Assembly (NCBI GenBank): GCA_033060915.1
Contig: CM065386.1
Location: 3,403,501-3,467,500, forward strand
DNA: 64,000 bases
Direction of reading: 5' to 3'
From: Euryodendron excelsum
Taxonomy: Eukaryota; Streptophyta; Magnoliopsida; Ericales; Pentaphylacaceae
Shown here: piece after piece, positions 10,254 through 22,958 of the stretch
How the letters are laid out: every line of letters starts with the position of its first letter
How positions within the stretch are numbered: position 1 is the stretch's first letter
Notes under the pieces: generated by a model
What the model was told of the DNA's origin: nothing
What the model saw: only the letters and a program-made list of their open reading frames with translations
Database searches by the model: none
Program-made: the position numbers and the translations under genes

Positions 10254-11991
10254 ATGGCCTCAATCCCATGTACTGTCCGGCTAATCTTTGCCTACAATTC
10301 TTCATCTTCTTCATGTGGGTCAGCTCCATACTTGCCCAAAATCAGTTCTCAGTTTCTGGGTGTTCGACAGAGGCTGGGATGGTTCAGACCCTCCAGGATT
10401 GGACCCAGTGGGGGTACTGGCTCTGGAGCCACATGCTGGTTCAGATTCGGCAAGAATGGCGTTGATGCTGAAGGTGCTGGCATTTACGGTAGCCAAAGTC
10501 GAGATGATTTCGACCGCGACGACGTTGAACAGGTACGTAGGTAGTGTCCTTTCGCTCTCTACCAAGACTTGTTCGCCACTTTCTGTTTCTTGTTTGGTTG
10601 CTACAATATCTGGTTTTTGTGTTCATTTTCTTTGCCAGATGATGTTAAATTTAGAACTTCATGTACATCTATGATTGGTTATGCCTTTTCCATTCTTAAT
10701 TTAGCTGCAACTTCTAGGTTTTGTGTGATGAATAATAGGACTGGCAAAAATACAAATACTTGGTGCTGCAATGGGGAATGTAAGGGTGTCTTACTTCAAA
10801 ATCTTAGTTTTATACACTGAATTATAGATGTTTGAAGAAGGTAGTTTCTTTGGCATAGTTCACTAACCCAAAAATAATAAACAAAATGGACAAAGTAAAA
10901 AATAAAACAAAATGTGTTTGGACCTACAGAGGATTCAGAGCAGCACTTTGGTGCTGATTTCAAAACAAGATATTTCAAGGGTTGGAGCTCCTATGTATGC
11001 ACATAAAAGAGTTGTAAGTGTACTTAATTGTACAATATCTATCTCTTATGGAAGTTTCTTGTGGAAGTAACTGAAAAATCATTAGAATTTGAAGAAGAAG
11101 AAGACAATTTGATCAAATTTCTTTCCGAATGATGGGATTCAGATAAGACTATTTCTAGTTAAGATTCTTTGTCTGATGTAAATGTGGGTTTGCAAGTATA
11201 CTTGAGGTATGAGTACACTTATATGCGTAGACAACTGATGAACTGAAACTAGAATGGGAAACAAAGACCTTTCAACTCACTAAGCTCCGCCACGTCGCAT
11301 AAAACTGTGCAGACTTGTGAGTTATCAGTGAGCCAACAAGAAAAAAAGGATTATCCTGGCTGTATTCTTGAACAAAGGTAATAAGCCCTGATTTTATCCT
11401 AAACTGCTGAATTTTTTGTTTTATCTTTTAAAACCCTATGAAGCATTTTAAACGTATGATTGACAAAAACTAGACCAATCCGTCGTTCCATGATTATATT
11501 TTTCAGCAGGACAGTTATTTTCCATCTGAATAACTTCTGGTGGTTTATAAAGTTTCCAACGCCTGAAATAATCATTTAGTCATCCTTCATCTTCTCATCG
11601 TTTCTATATTTTTTCAAGTCATATAAGTTATGCCTTATGGTGTGTGAATTTTGCAAAATATCCCTGATTTATTTGATGAGAAGCTGTTTACCATTGAGGT
11701 TTCATGATTACATAGATTGTTTATACCATGCAGTACTTCAACTACATGGGGATGCTTGCTGTTGAGGGTACATATGATAAGCTGGAGGCTCTTTTAAGCC
11801 AAAACATCCACCCAGTAGATATCTTGTTGATGATGGCTGCCTCAGAAGGTGACAAGCCGAAAATTGAAGAGCTACTTAGAGCTGGAGCTAATTACACTGT
11901 CAAGGATGCAGATGGACTGACTGCACTTGATAAAGTAGCCAGCGACGAAATCAAGGATCTTATTCTTGGATTTTCAACCCAGAAGGCATGA
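10254..11991 (+). CDS. LTD: LHCP translocation defect protein (GDC1-like), chloroplast; two exons
   Basis: Exons 10254-10532 and 11734-11991 join in phase 0 (GAACAG|GTACGT ... ATGCAG|TACTTC) to give 178 residues. LTD is a stromal ankyrin-type protein that hands imported light-harvesting proteins to the chloroplast SRP pathway; loss gives few grana. The N-terminal ~50 residues are Ser-rich and look like a transit peptide. The mature part carries GWFRPSRIGPS, CWFRFGKNGVDAE and GIYGSQSRDDFDRDDVEQ, all signatures of the family. Exon 2 encodes the ankyrin-like domain (YFNYMGMLAVEGTY to the C-terminal GFSTQKA), with repeats HPVDILLMMAASEGD and KIEELLRAGANYTVKDADG. The length is as expected and no defect is visible. 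The initiator tRNA gene lies 111 bp upstream on the other strand; CHL is convergent downstream. Confidence 0.95.
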
Positions 11992-12486
11992 TCAAGAGCT
12001 TTGCTAGAATTATGCTTTTGTGCATTTTTTTTTTTGGTGGTACTTATGAATTCTCAAATTGTCAGGGCCTGTCAATGCTTCTTACTTGTTTTTCTCTCAG
12101 CTTGAGTTTCGTTACTTGAGTCTATTCAACTGGGATGCTAATAGTGTAATTATTATTCAATTTAATTAAAAAATATGTATTGGAATATTCGTTTGTATCA
12201 ACCATCTGGGTTGCATTTTTAGCTAATGGCACCTATGATTCTGTTTTGGAGGCATTCAATATATTTTAAGAGTACTTGCAAGCAATGTAATAGCATTTTC
12301 TTGGTGGGTAACTTAAAAGATGCAGAGCTTTATACATTTGAAAGAGATAATTCAAAACTTCGAAATTATGGTGTAAGAAACAATGCAGGGTGGGGACAAC
12401 TTAATATCATTAAGATAAAATTATATTGTACAGCCCTATAGTATATTACAACAGCAAATTCCTGACTAGTAAACAGAAAATTTCAA
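11992..12486. other. Convergent 3' region between LTD and CHL
   Basis: The 495 bp between the two stop codons holds both 3' UTRs. T-rich and AATATT/AATTAAAA-type sequences could serve polyadenylation for LTD. No further gene was seen. Confidence 0.55.
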
Positions 12487-15400
12487 TCACCGCTTGAAAT
12501 AAAGCTCAATTAGCTTCTTCAGAGTGTCAAACACACTTGTAAATGGATTAAATTCAACAGAGGCTTTCAATCCTAGATCAGGGAACTGGTTCGTTAGAGC
12601 CTGTTGCATCCCATTCATGGACATCATTGCAGCTAGCTGGCTATTGGACATCACTTCACAGTCTTGTGGAGTGTCCTTGATTTTGCTTGGATCATACCCA
12701 TAGTTTGCTAAGATTGATTTGTACTTCTCTATGAATTCAGGTCCAGGAACAGGTGTCCTCGAGTAGATCTGAAATATATATGACAAGATATGTAATTTAA
12801 TCGATGATTTGATCAATATTGCATTATTAAAGGCATAATTGCTGCATCCAAAAGTTGCAATGACAGTGATTGAGTTGAACTTTACCATGTTAAGGCTCCA
12901 TCATAATTGTTAAAAAAAAATTCCAAAAAAAAAAAAAAGAATCAATAACAATATAGTTCCTTATTAGTATAACATGAAAACAAGCCAGAGTCAGTTAAAC
13001 ATTTTTGAGTGGTCCTATTTAGAGAGAAGACTATGGTCTTATATAATTATTCTGTGTCTAAAGATAATAAATTAATGACCAAAACAAGGTCAGTTATTCT
13101 CTGAACTTGGAAAATAACAGGGGAAGAAGATGATTTCAGGTAGTAAAAGATGCATGTCCCTCGGAGTTTGACATTAAGTCATCCACCAGGTCATTGGTAA
13201 ATATACATAAAAATAATAATAAAAATGGAGAGAAAAACTATCGAGATCTGACGGTTTTAGCTCTTATAACTTATATAAACTTTTATATTACCGTTATTAC
13301 ATAAAGAGAAAAGGCTTAAGTTTGAATCGGATCAAAAGAAACCTAAAAAAAAGGGGTAATCAAACATAGACCATCTAACAGCCAAAGCTAAATATAACTT
13401 AATCAAAATTCTTGAGTGTGTACTATGTAAAGGAGGCAACTCTAATATGCCACAACATGTGAATAAGCAATATACCCTCTCACATATGGCAACGTCTAAA
13501 TCAAATGCGAGTAATTACCTGAATAAAGCTTCTGTCTTTTGCTCCAGAAACAAGTGAGTAATTGTCATAATCAGTTGCAATCACGTCATAAGGCTCCTTA
13601 GGGATGAATGGCAGTGTAGGAAAACGAAGGTAACACTTTTCTTTGATCATCTCTTGCTTTTCCAGTTCAGTTTCTTTTTTCTCCAAATCTTCCTCCGAAA
13701 GGCATTGAACATTTCCCCTTATACCTGTAATGAATCCATCAGGGCCTCCATGCACACAGAAGGTGTCAACCTGGATAGCGGGTGTGTTCATGTCAAATGT
13801 ATATACGCCCTGCAATTTTAAAAAGTAGGAATATTTTGGCCGTTAGAAAGATAAAAATTTGCACTCAAAGAACCACATATGTGCTTTGAAGGTTCTGTTT
13901 CTATAGCAGATCTTCATTACAAGGCCAGTCTGAATGGGTTAATTGATGGACCCTGTCCAAAGTTATGGTGCACGGTACCTAAACTTTCTTTCCTTTACAG
14001 GTTTCTTTTCAAGCTTTCCTTTCTAAATGCAACTCTCTCCCTAAAGACAAAATTTCCATCACAAGTGACAAAATAACTAACATTTGCATTTACCTGGGTG
14101 CAGTGGCAATCTTCTTGACCTTGTCCAGCAAAACCACGTTTAAGTGAAGCTACTTCAAACCATCTTCCAGAATATCTGACAGGGTCAAAGTCCTTCGCTG
14201 TCATACCTCTCATCATCATCATCATCCCGCTTCTTGCATCAGACCCCTCATCAAGTGGGAGAGTTAGCACATTATCTGAAGCACTTGCAAGCTCACAAAA
14301 ATTAGGGTGACCAGAAATATCTCCTGCAACAGCCTGCCCAAGACATTGAAGATGATAATTTTAGGAACAGACAACTGCTCAAAACATTTTTCAGCTCTTT
14401 AATCGTTCCCTTCCAAACCATGTAGTTCACTGGTATTAACTTTTATCATCTACCTCCTTTAATATTGTATGAGATTTCATAGCAAGTCATTTCTAGCATC
14501 AACAGAATAAAACTATCTGCACATATCAGTACAAAAAGTGGCATCTAAACAGAAAGGACCATCCAATCACTCGGAGCATCAAACACCAAAAACTACTCTT
14601 TAACAAACTTGCAAGTTGTTGGGAAAGAAATATAAGGATTTGAATAATGGCGACTAATTGGCACTTAGGACAAACCACTGGATATGATTGTTGTTCTATA
14701 ATTTTGAGTTACCAAATCTACTGATGATTGATCCTACTTAAAGAAATAGAACACCTACCCGACTAGTTTGAGAGAGAAATATAAATGACGCAGCAAGCCC
14801 TGATAATACATGTCTGGTCACAGCCCTGCTTGATATGTGCTGCTCAAACGAGCATTTTGACATTATTTTCCCTGGCATTCCCCTATAGAGACAGAAGAAT
14901 CGAGTCAAAATATATGAATTATAAGTAGGAGACAAAAGATATTCTACAAAAGGAAGTAGAGAGTGAAACCCCCTATTGGACTCCAATTTGAAAACCTAAA
15001 TGGACTTTCTGTACTTGGGAAGGAAAACTGGAATATGATGAGAAAGTTATGAAAGGAAGAGGAGTTTTCTTAAAACCGATATAAATAAAAATGACATAAT
15101 AAGTAAGGATTAAATGCAAACAATGGCAATCTAGGTGCTTAGTCCAGGGACACAATTTTTACTTCTGTTTTTAATGTTTCACGAAAAATTCTTAACACCT
15201 ATTCAAACCTTGTTCCCAGAGAAGACAATAATGCACGTTAATCCTAACTAAATTCCACATCGGCCTGTATCCCTGCTCAAAGATCCAAATAGAATTAAAT
15301 TAGTATGATCAGGAAAACTTTCATCATCAGATCTGCTCTGAAATTTTAGAGGGGGGATTTGTTTCCTTTCTATCCCATCATCCATGTTTTGGAATTGAGG

Positions 15401-16208
15401 CCTAATATCCAAGACGATCCCTTACAGATTCTTAAAAACGATATGGCAAGAGAAAAGATAAAAAAGCCATTGTCTTTCTGTCACATTAAACTAGGAGACC
15501 AAAGGATCTAGCAATAATTATGTTCGGTCCTCAAAAACCAAGTTTACCAGAATTCATTCCATCTAGCTCATTGTCAATCCTAAATCCAGAATAATGCAAT
15601 GTTTCATCAACAATCAATTGTTACTTGGAGAAATGCCATGAAAGGAGATACAACAGGAGTTAAAAAAACCCAAAAGGAGAAAAGAATCTAATGAAATTTT
15701 GATGATTACACTAATTTCAAGTTTTTTTAGACTTGCCACTATAGCATGCAACTTGCTGCATACATCTAAGGGAAAAATTATAATTTTTTGGGCAAATTGT
15801 TTTCCGTTTGCTTACTTGGAAATTATATGAGAAACAAAAGAAATGAAAGTGAAACTTTTTGGAGTTTAGGCTTCTCCTAATATCAGGGACCCCAAAAACA
15901 CCAAAATCATCCAGTCTACTCGGTAGCTCTTTCGCTTCGTATAGCTAAAGCTTTTCATTTTCAATAAATAAAAAAAAAAGAAGGAAGAAAGCAAATTAAG
16001 ATCTAAACATACAAGAATTCAATTTCTCCTCTTTTTTTTTTAATCCTTGGAAACCAAGCAGAGGAAGGAAAATATAAGAAAAATACCAAAATAGAAAAAT
16101 GCAAGCGACAATAGCAGCAGAAATGATTGTTTTGTACCTACGGACAGGGGGAGAATGTGATTGGAGGAGAACCGGTGATGATCGTACAACCACAAGATGA
16201 TGAACCAT
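12487..16208 (-). CDS. CHL: Chloroplastic lipocalin; five exons
   Basis: Coding exons are 16208-16138, 14882-14759, 14333-14094, 13809-13519 and 12768-12487 (minus strand); all joins are in phase and give 335 residues. Plastid (lumenal) lipocalin protects thylakoid lipids under oxidative stress and takes part in sustained photoprotective quenching. Visible are a transit-like N-terminus, a hydrophobic SGLAASFIFL (about 51-60) that may be a lumenal signal, GMTAKDFDPVRYSGRWFEVA holding the lipocalin G-x-W motif (G121-W123), GQGQEDCHCTQ, and the strongly conserved PYDVIATDYDNYSLVSGAKD. The C-terminal extension (EFIEKYKSILANYGYDPSKI; DTPQDCEVM) is typical of the plastid type. A longer reading from an in-frame ATG at 16259 is less likely. 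A (CT)n tract lies in the leader. Confidence 0.95.
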
Positions 16209-16273
16209 TTCTCTGCATATACTGAGATTATTTGTATTTCTCTTTAAATTCTCCCACAAAAATGGAATCGCCT

Positions 16274-16276
16274 TCT

Positions 16277-16310
<34 letters not shown>
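16274..16310. repeat. (CT)n microsatellite in the CHL 5' leader
   Basis: About 17 CT dinucleotides lie 70-100 bp upstream of the CHL ATG, giving (GA)n in the mRNA sense. It may be a GAGA-type promoter or leader element, or simply a microsatellite. Confidence 0.75.
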
Positions 16311-17076
16311 CCGCTGCTATCCCTTCCTCATTTAACCACCAGAACAGATCGTACAGTCGAAGTGCTCAACATACAGGTTGACAACCGTTGAAATTTTCCA
16401 CCAGATTCTAGACTTCGTGGAATTAAGATTGAGCTCATACGACGCCGTTTTTGATCAACTTTTAAAAATTTTTTGAAGTACAAGAAATACATCTTTAATT
16501 TTTTTTTATTAGTTTTTCAGCTCACATTAATTTTTCTTCTTATGACTTTTAGTTTATACTTATAACATATTAAATATATTCAGAACTAAAAGATAAGAAA
16601 AAACAATCAAAAATCAAATAGAAATTGTTAATTGATGTTCTTACCCATTACTAAAAAAAATATATAAAATAAAAAAATTGTAGAATCTATTCGTCATTGA
16701 ACTTAAAAAGATTTTTTTTCTTGGTCAAAGCCTTAATTTGAGGGTGCTCTTGGTCTCTCCACAGTCATTATACAAAGCTAGTTATAGAGAACTAGCTCTT
16801 CATCATCATTAGAATGATCATACTTGCCAACCATCGATAATTGGATCGGATTAACCACTTAGCTGAAGTCATTATGAATTGAACAGAAGCAAAAGCCTTA
16901 ATAATGATCGGATAATAGTAAAAAGTCATAGCAAACCTTGTAACTACTTGTATTATAAAATAAATAAGCATAATTCGTCCTAAATAATAAAATATGTTGA
17001 CACGAGTAAGAACGTATTTATTAATTATATCGTCTACAATCGCCTAAATTTCAAAACGTTCTTTGAACCAATCATA

Positions 17077-17660
17077 AATTTTAGAGCAAATTACATCTAT
17101 CTTCTTTAAGATTTGAGACTATTATAATTTACCTCCTAAAATTTTAGAAATTACATCCCTCTCCCTTAAGGTTTGAGGTGAGTTACATTTTTATCCAGAT
17201 ATTAAATTTTTTAACAGAATATATGTGATGTCAGTAAAAAAAAATAGATTCGTTACCTAAATTGTTCCTTATGTGCATGAAATGACAAATAAATTTTTTT
17301 TTTTTTGCTTATTACATGACAAATAGATCTTACATACTATAAAAAAATAACAGACGTGGAAGAAAAAGATTTAATATTTGGAGAAAAAAATAAAAATTTT
17401 AAAAATTAACATACAAATTAATTTTAGAAGCAAAAGAAAATTCATATTTATGTCATTTCATGCACATTAAGAGTAATTTAAGTAATAAACTTATTTTTTT
17501 TGCTGACATCATATATATTTTGTTAAAAGATTTAACATTTGAAAAAAAATGCAACTCACCTCAAACTTTAAGGGAAGAGAATGTAATTTTTAAAACTTCA
17601 GAAGATGAATTATAATAGTCTTAAACTTCAAGGGAGATAAATGTAATTTGTCCTAAACTT
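17077..17660. mobile_element. Long inverted-repeat (foldback) element
   Basis: The first ~210 bp (from AGCAAATTACATCTATC) reappear inverted in the last ~210 bp (ending GATAAATGTAATTTGTCC). Recognisable paired blocks include GAGACTATTATAATTTACC, AGGTTTGAGGTGAGTTACAT and ATGTGCATGAAATGACA. By eye the arms match at roughly 80-90%, with a loop of about 150 bp. Such elements are non-autonomous DNA transposons, and a transcript would form a long hairpin. No clear target duplication was seen. Confidence 0.75.
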
Positions 17661-18059
17661 TATTGAGATAGGTACGACTCCCCCTCTGAGAACTGTATAT
17701 GAGAATTTCATCTTGTACAGCTCAAGCAGAAAAACACCCAAATACTAGTTCCAACGGATATGTAATAGAAAATAGAAAGTTTGCAACTTCTTAATCTCTT
17801 ACTCAATCTTTTCTGAAGATATGAAGTAAGAAAATCCGAAAACTCTTCTTTGTGGCGATAATGCCAAAATATCAAGTTGGCTCAGTTGTCTTTATCTTGA
17901 TCCTTACTGCCACTTGGGCTCTCAGTTCCCTCGATGCAGAGGTAGCCAGCTTCTTTACTACTGAGACAAATGCCAGTTGATTCCTCGATGCAGACTTCAG
18001 TTTTGGACTTTCGGGGATGAACTCAAACCCGTAAGCAAGCTGATTTCAGAGAGCAGGTT

Positions 18060-21000
18060 CTAGCGTGGAGCTCCAGCAACACCTGAACCATCTTCCACTT
18101 TCAAACAGTGTTCAACCTGCTTCCCACCATTGTTCTCAACAACATGACCGTCAAATGAACTAGTATAATTAGCCTTGATGTGAGCAAGAGTTTCTCCGGA
18201 AGTGGTGCTCGGATCCACCTTGCCAGATTCATCATCTACAGGGTCAAATAGTAATTGGATGTAAAAAATGCAGCACAAATTCCCATGAATTTCAAGGGAG
18301 CCACAGATCAGACAATGACAGTGAAGAAAAGCAATGCTTACAATATATATCCTGTTATCCTAAGTTTAAAATTATCTCTACAAAGCAAAATTCAAAGTGG
18401 GCAACTATAACCCAACATATAAGGGGAATTCTTGTGGGTAATACCAATTTACAGGGTAATGTGCATTGTCATCACATTCGAATAAAACCAGGTCTCAGTA
18501 TTCAGACTGGACTAAAAAGCTTAAGAAGGTACCACCTTGAATGCCATTCACAAACTTTGTTCTTAATTCTCTTTCACAACGTCCCTCTCGTTGTACTCCA
18601 CCAAACTCAAATCAAAACAATTCTTTCAAATTGCAGAGCCATGTTGATGGAAGAAACACCTTTATCCACATGGGATTAGGACATAGGAATTCCAATTGCA
18701 GAGCCATGTTGCAACCATGAACAGGCTATGATATAACCCACACGCCGTATAGACCATTCAGAACTTCGTCTGCAACTCGTTGACTATTTAAAGGAGTAAG
18801 CTTGAGCAGTTGAATGGATAGAATCATAATGAATCTTCAGATACACGTTTCATCATATCGGACATCTATTGTTTCAACTAATAACAGAATTTACCCAACT
18901 GTGCCATGTTTAACCCAATGTATGTATCCTTGGTCAAGTTAATCTAGTGGTATATGTCACCAATGGATGTGAAGTACCCTCATATTTATAGAAAAAAGAG
19001 TAAATGCAATGACCAAAACAAGAGAAAGAACTGAACTTGGAAAACCACTGCCCTACAAAAAGCTCAAGCATAGAAAGCAGAAATGCAATTCCTTTGATAT
19101 TCTTACCACCAAGCAAACCCTCAATACTTTGATACTGAATTGTGGATGCTTCTAGAGAGACTTCTCTAGTCTCCCTGTGGCAACACCAAGTCTGGCTTTT
19201 ATTGATCCTCTTATGTAATACAAACTTATGTGTCTCCCAGACACAGTCCAGCATGACAGCTCGCTCATTCGTCGGATGATATTCTCTGAACACCTGAAAA
19301 TTGTACAGAAAGAAAAGTAAAGTAAAAAAAAAAAAACTAGTTGTAGACCTAAGCCGATGGAGAAAAGATCTTCACCGAAAGCATTCAGTTAGTCTTGGAG
19401 GAGCAGACAGACCTCAAATCCTTCTTGAGTTAATTTTACAAACTGCTCTTTTTGAGAGAGAGAAGAAACCATGTTGAATACCTTTACAACGTCAAGTAAT
19501 ATCTGTAGAAGAAAAAAGAAACAAATTCAATTGGAAAGAAAAAGCTCAATTTTCTTTCCCATATCCGGCCAAATATAATTTAGCTAACCTTGGCGAGGGT
19601 GCAAAATTCAGAGGCACATATTAAATGATTGTATGGACGGTGTAGAAAGAAAGGAAGAAAGTTGTGGACACCATGGAATTACAAAAATCCTAGAACCTGG
19701 AGTCATTACATGAATAACAGAACATGGGAGAGGGCCAGTTTGTACATTGGGTGAGGTCACTGTAAAACAAGAGAAGGTGGACACAGGCTCCTAATTTCTA
19801 AAGAAAGAAATTAGACCATGAGGGCCTCTTTGAATCCAAGAAAACTAAAGCTGGGCCATTTCATGTTACATAGACTGTGGTGCCCTCAACTTGTGAATAT
19901 TTATCAACCGGCATGGTGTTGGCTATTTCACATTTCAACTTCTTCACCTGTTGCATCGTCACACGTTTTCCATCTCATATGACATACAAAATTTTCTCCA
20001 CAAATCAGTTATTTTGACATCAAAAAAGAGGATCACCTATCAGTCTGCAAATTGCATGCTAACAAAACTTTACTAATTGTAACTGTTAAGGTTGTTTTCT
20101 AGAAAATAAATGATGCTTACTTGTTGAACCAAAGCAAGAAGGCATGCAAGCAAAGACAAAATTGTTAGAGAGAATTCCATAAAGAATGATTGAGCAAGCA
20201 AAGTTGATATTTCTCTGCAGATAGTTAAGGTGTAAATACAGATCACGCATTTTCTGGATGAATGCCCACATGATCCCATCAACAAATAGTGTATGTATAA
20301 AAACCATGTGAATAGCCTGTTCTCCACATCAATGTAGTAAAACAAAAGTCATATATCTAAAGAAGTGCCAAAGAAAATGTAGTAATCCATAATACTAAAA
20401 ATTATTTCCCTGTATCAATATTTGATATAGACAAAAACATGTTATTTAGATGTAATGTTGGGTACTGTGTTTTAGTAACTGAAACTTCAGAGACATGGAG
20501 AAAAGCCTAATTGGATTTCTTAAGACCCCCAAAGTGGAGAATTAAAAGGTGAATAAACTAGGTGGTAAATTCTTCAGGTAGAAAAAGCCCTTCCAAGAGG
20601 ATCTCTAACTACAGGACTTGAAAAGGAAAAATCAGCAGAACAAGAAAAGTTACAAATCTTAAAACGAAATTTAGAAGACAACAATTGTATTAGAAGACCA
20701 TGAAAATGGTTACCCATGTAGTAAGTTTTGTAGGTAAACGATAGTTATTCAAGTATAAGGGATAAAGATATCACAACTACAGTCACAGCTAATCTCTATA
20801 ACAAAACATACTCTATACGTACTAAAACTACATCATAGAACCTGGAAAATGTGAGAAAGATATTGCATTAAATCTTCCAAAAATGCTTTAAAGCTTGTGA
20901 CTAGGAGAAATTCTATGTATAGAAGAAAGAATAATAAGTCCCTTAGGGGGAATACAAGCTTGAAGTGAATGACTGGTGTAGCCCACATTTGGGCTTTTAG

Positions 21001-21831
21001 ATATAGGGTTATCTATCATGAAACTATGTATGAATCAGTAGGATAGATTAAATAAAATTATCTATGCCCTAAGAAAACCCATCGGCTTTCAAAGCCTGTT
21101 TCAAATGTTAATACAGAGAAACACAAGAAACATAGTTAGAATTTGACCAACAAAAAATGGATACGTTACTGCCTTCAACATTGGCTCTACCATCTGCAAT
21201 AGAAACAGGAAAAAATATTAGGAGGTAACTCACGCAAGCCAAAAGCCTACTCTCGCATCCCGATGGCCTTTGTAACTCCTCAGAAAAGAAAAATTGCCCT
21301 TAGGGCCTTGCGGTATCCTCCCACTTACAAAACATGAAATCCCAAATTGGGAGTCCAGTGACAGTGCAGTTCATTCCCCCACATCACTCATGCCTAGACT
21401 GTGATACATGCCAAGTTTGGTTGAACTCATGTTTTATGCAGGAGATGGTGTAATCCTTCCAGGTTTCATGTGGCCCAAAAGGCAATGCCTAAGTCCAATC
21501 TTTATAATTCAAGGGGACTGGCGTCACTGGCCAACCAAATCAAGGCAACAATTTACCAAAAATGCCTAACCTTCCAACCATCTGCATCAACATGGGTTAT
21601 TGCGAAATCCCAATGTCACCTGATGTTAAGACAGATTTCCTACGTCCTTGTTTGGTAATTTAATGGTATGGAGACTCTTGAAAACATTTTTCCTTCCCCT
21701 TCTATGTCTTCATTTTTTCCACGTACCAGCACTTGGATCTGCAGCCACGTAGTTGTCACGCATATAAAGAGCTTCAAATAATGCATAACTGGATAGTTTC
21801 TACTCGTGTAGCTAGTCTAAATCAATTCATG

Positions 21832-21865
<34 letters not shown>

Positions 21866-22958
21866 CTAAAAACAGGACCATAGCTGGCATTGGGGCGTAC
21901 ATCTACCACTGAATAACAGGTTGAACAACAAATAAACTAAACAAAAGAAAGAAGGCCTTACCTGTGACAGTAGGCATGCAGCTCCCAAAAGTTGCTCCAA
22001 AAGATGATGTTTTCCACCATCACATTTCCTCCTCTTTGAACTGTGATGTAAAATAAGTAAATAGGAGGAAAACTCCTAAACAAATGACATATGAATAATG
22101 CTATGCAAACAGCATTTTCAGTCTCCAATTTCTTTCTGCATGACATGTACTTTCCTTACCAATCAAACAAAATGAACGAAAACATATTTCTCAAATAGAT
22201 AGCATAATGAAACAAAAAGAAATAGAAAGAAATGCATATCATGAGTAAGAATCAGAAGCCAGAATGCTGGTCACAATGGAATCAACATGTGAACATTGAT
22301 GTGAAATATGTGGATAAATAAGATAACATCCAGCAAAGTTCCCTTCCATACGGACCATGTCAAGATATGAATAAGGTTTTTAATCTTTTTTTGTTTATTC
22401 CCAACACCCTGAGTTATAAATTTGGAGCATTCATCATTTTTCACTCTAGTAGCAAATCTTGTAGTTTCTCCTTGTAATTATGAGCACTCCATAATGAAAC
22501 ACATTTTGCAATGAGGATTTGGATAATCTCCACCTACCTTTGAAAAAGAAAGCATGATAGATGTGATATTAGGGACTATTAACCTTTCTAAAAGTTGCAC
22601 CTTTTGCTTTGGCATTGTCCCATGGATAACTTGAAAGGAGGAGCTCAAAATCTCCTCCAAGTGAGCTGATTGCAGAAGCCTCAAATCTCTCCCCACCTAA
22701 CATTACATGGAAGTGATAAACCACAGAGAAAAGAGAAACATTTAATTTGTGTGTATTCGTATATTTGCGTATGTGCATGTATTACAAAAGTAATGCTCAT
22801 AAAAAAATAACCACCTTTAGAAGGAGATGAAAATATGAGCATCGCCAATGCTGATTCTTGTTTTTGTATACAATTCTATCGAGGATGCCACATTCTACTT
22901 GGAGTTGATCAAGGAAAGACTTCAATCTCTCCTCAATAATTTCAGTCTCTGAACCCAT
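18060..22958 (-). CDS. NEPRO/Rmp1-like protein, putative RNase MRP-associated nucleolar factor; eight exons
   Basis: Coding exons (minus): 22958-22815, 22696-22584, 22040-21962, 21193-21165 (29 nt), 20214-20121, 19502-19413, 19293-19107, 18235-18060. All phases agree and give 303 residues. The start, MGSETEIIEERLKSFLDQLQ, continues to NQHWRCSYFHLLLK, VGRDLRLLQSAHLEEIL and the basic SSKRRKCDGGKHHLLEQLLG. This is the conserved N-terminal domain of NEPRO-type proteins, which are related to the RNase MRP subunit Rmp1 of yeast and act in nucleolar pre-rRNA processing. Later parts (SFFMEFSLTILSLLACLLAL; FREYHPTNERAVMLDCVWE) are predicted helices of the same family in plants. The acidic, Gly-rich C-terminus (DDESGKVDPS to GVAGAPR) is variable. 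The family call rests on memory; the MRP role is inferred from homologues. Confidence 0.82.
21836..21863. repeat. (GA)n microsatellite in intron 3 of the NEPRO-like gene
   Basis: About 14 uninterrupted AG units lie within the intron between the exons ending at 21962 and starting at 21193. Confidence 0.8.

Noticed and set aside
10221..10674. Several overlapping frames over LTD exon 1
   Set aside because: Only the frame from ATG 10254 gives the LTD sequence; the others are shadows.
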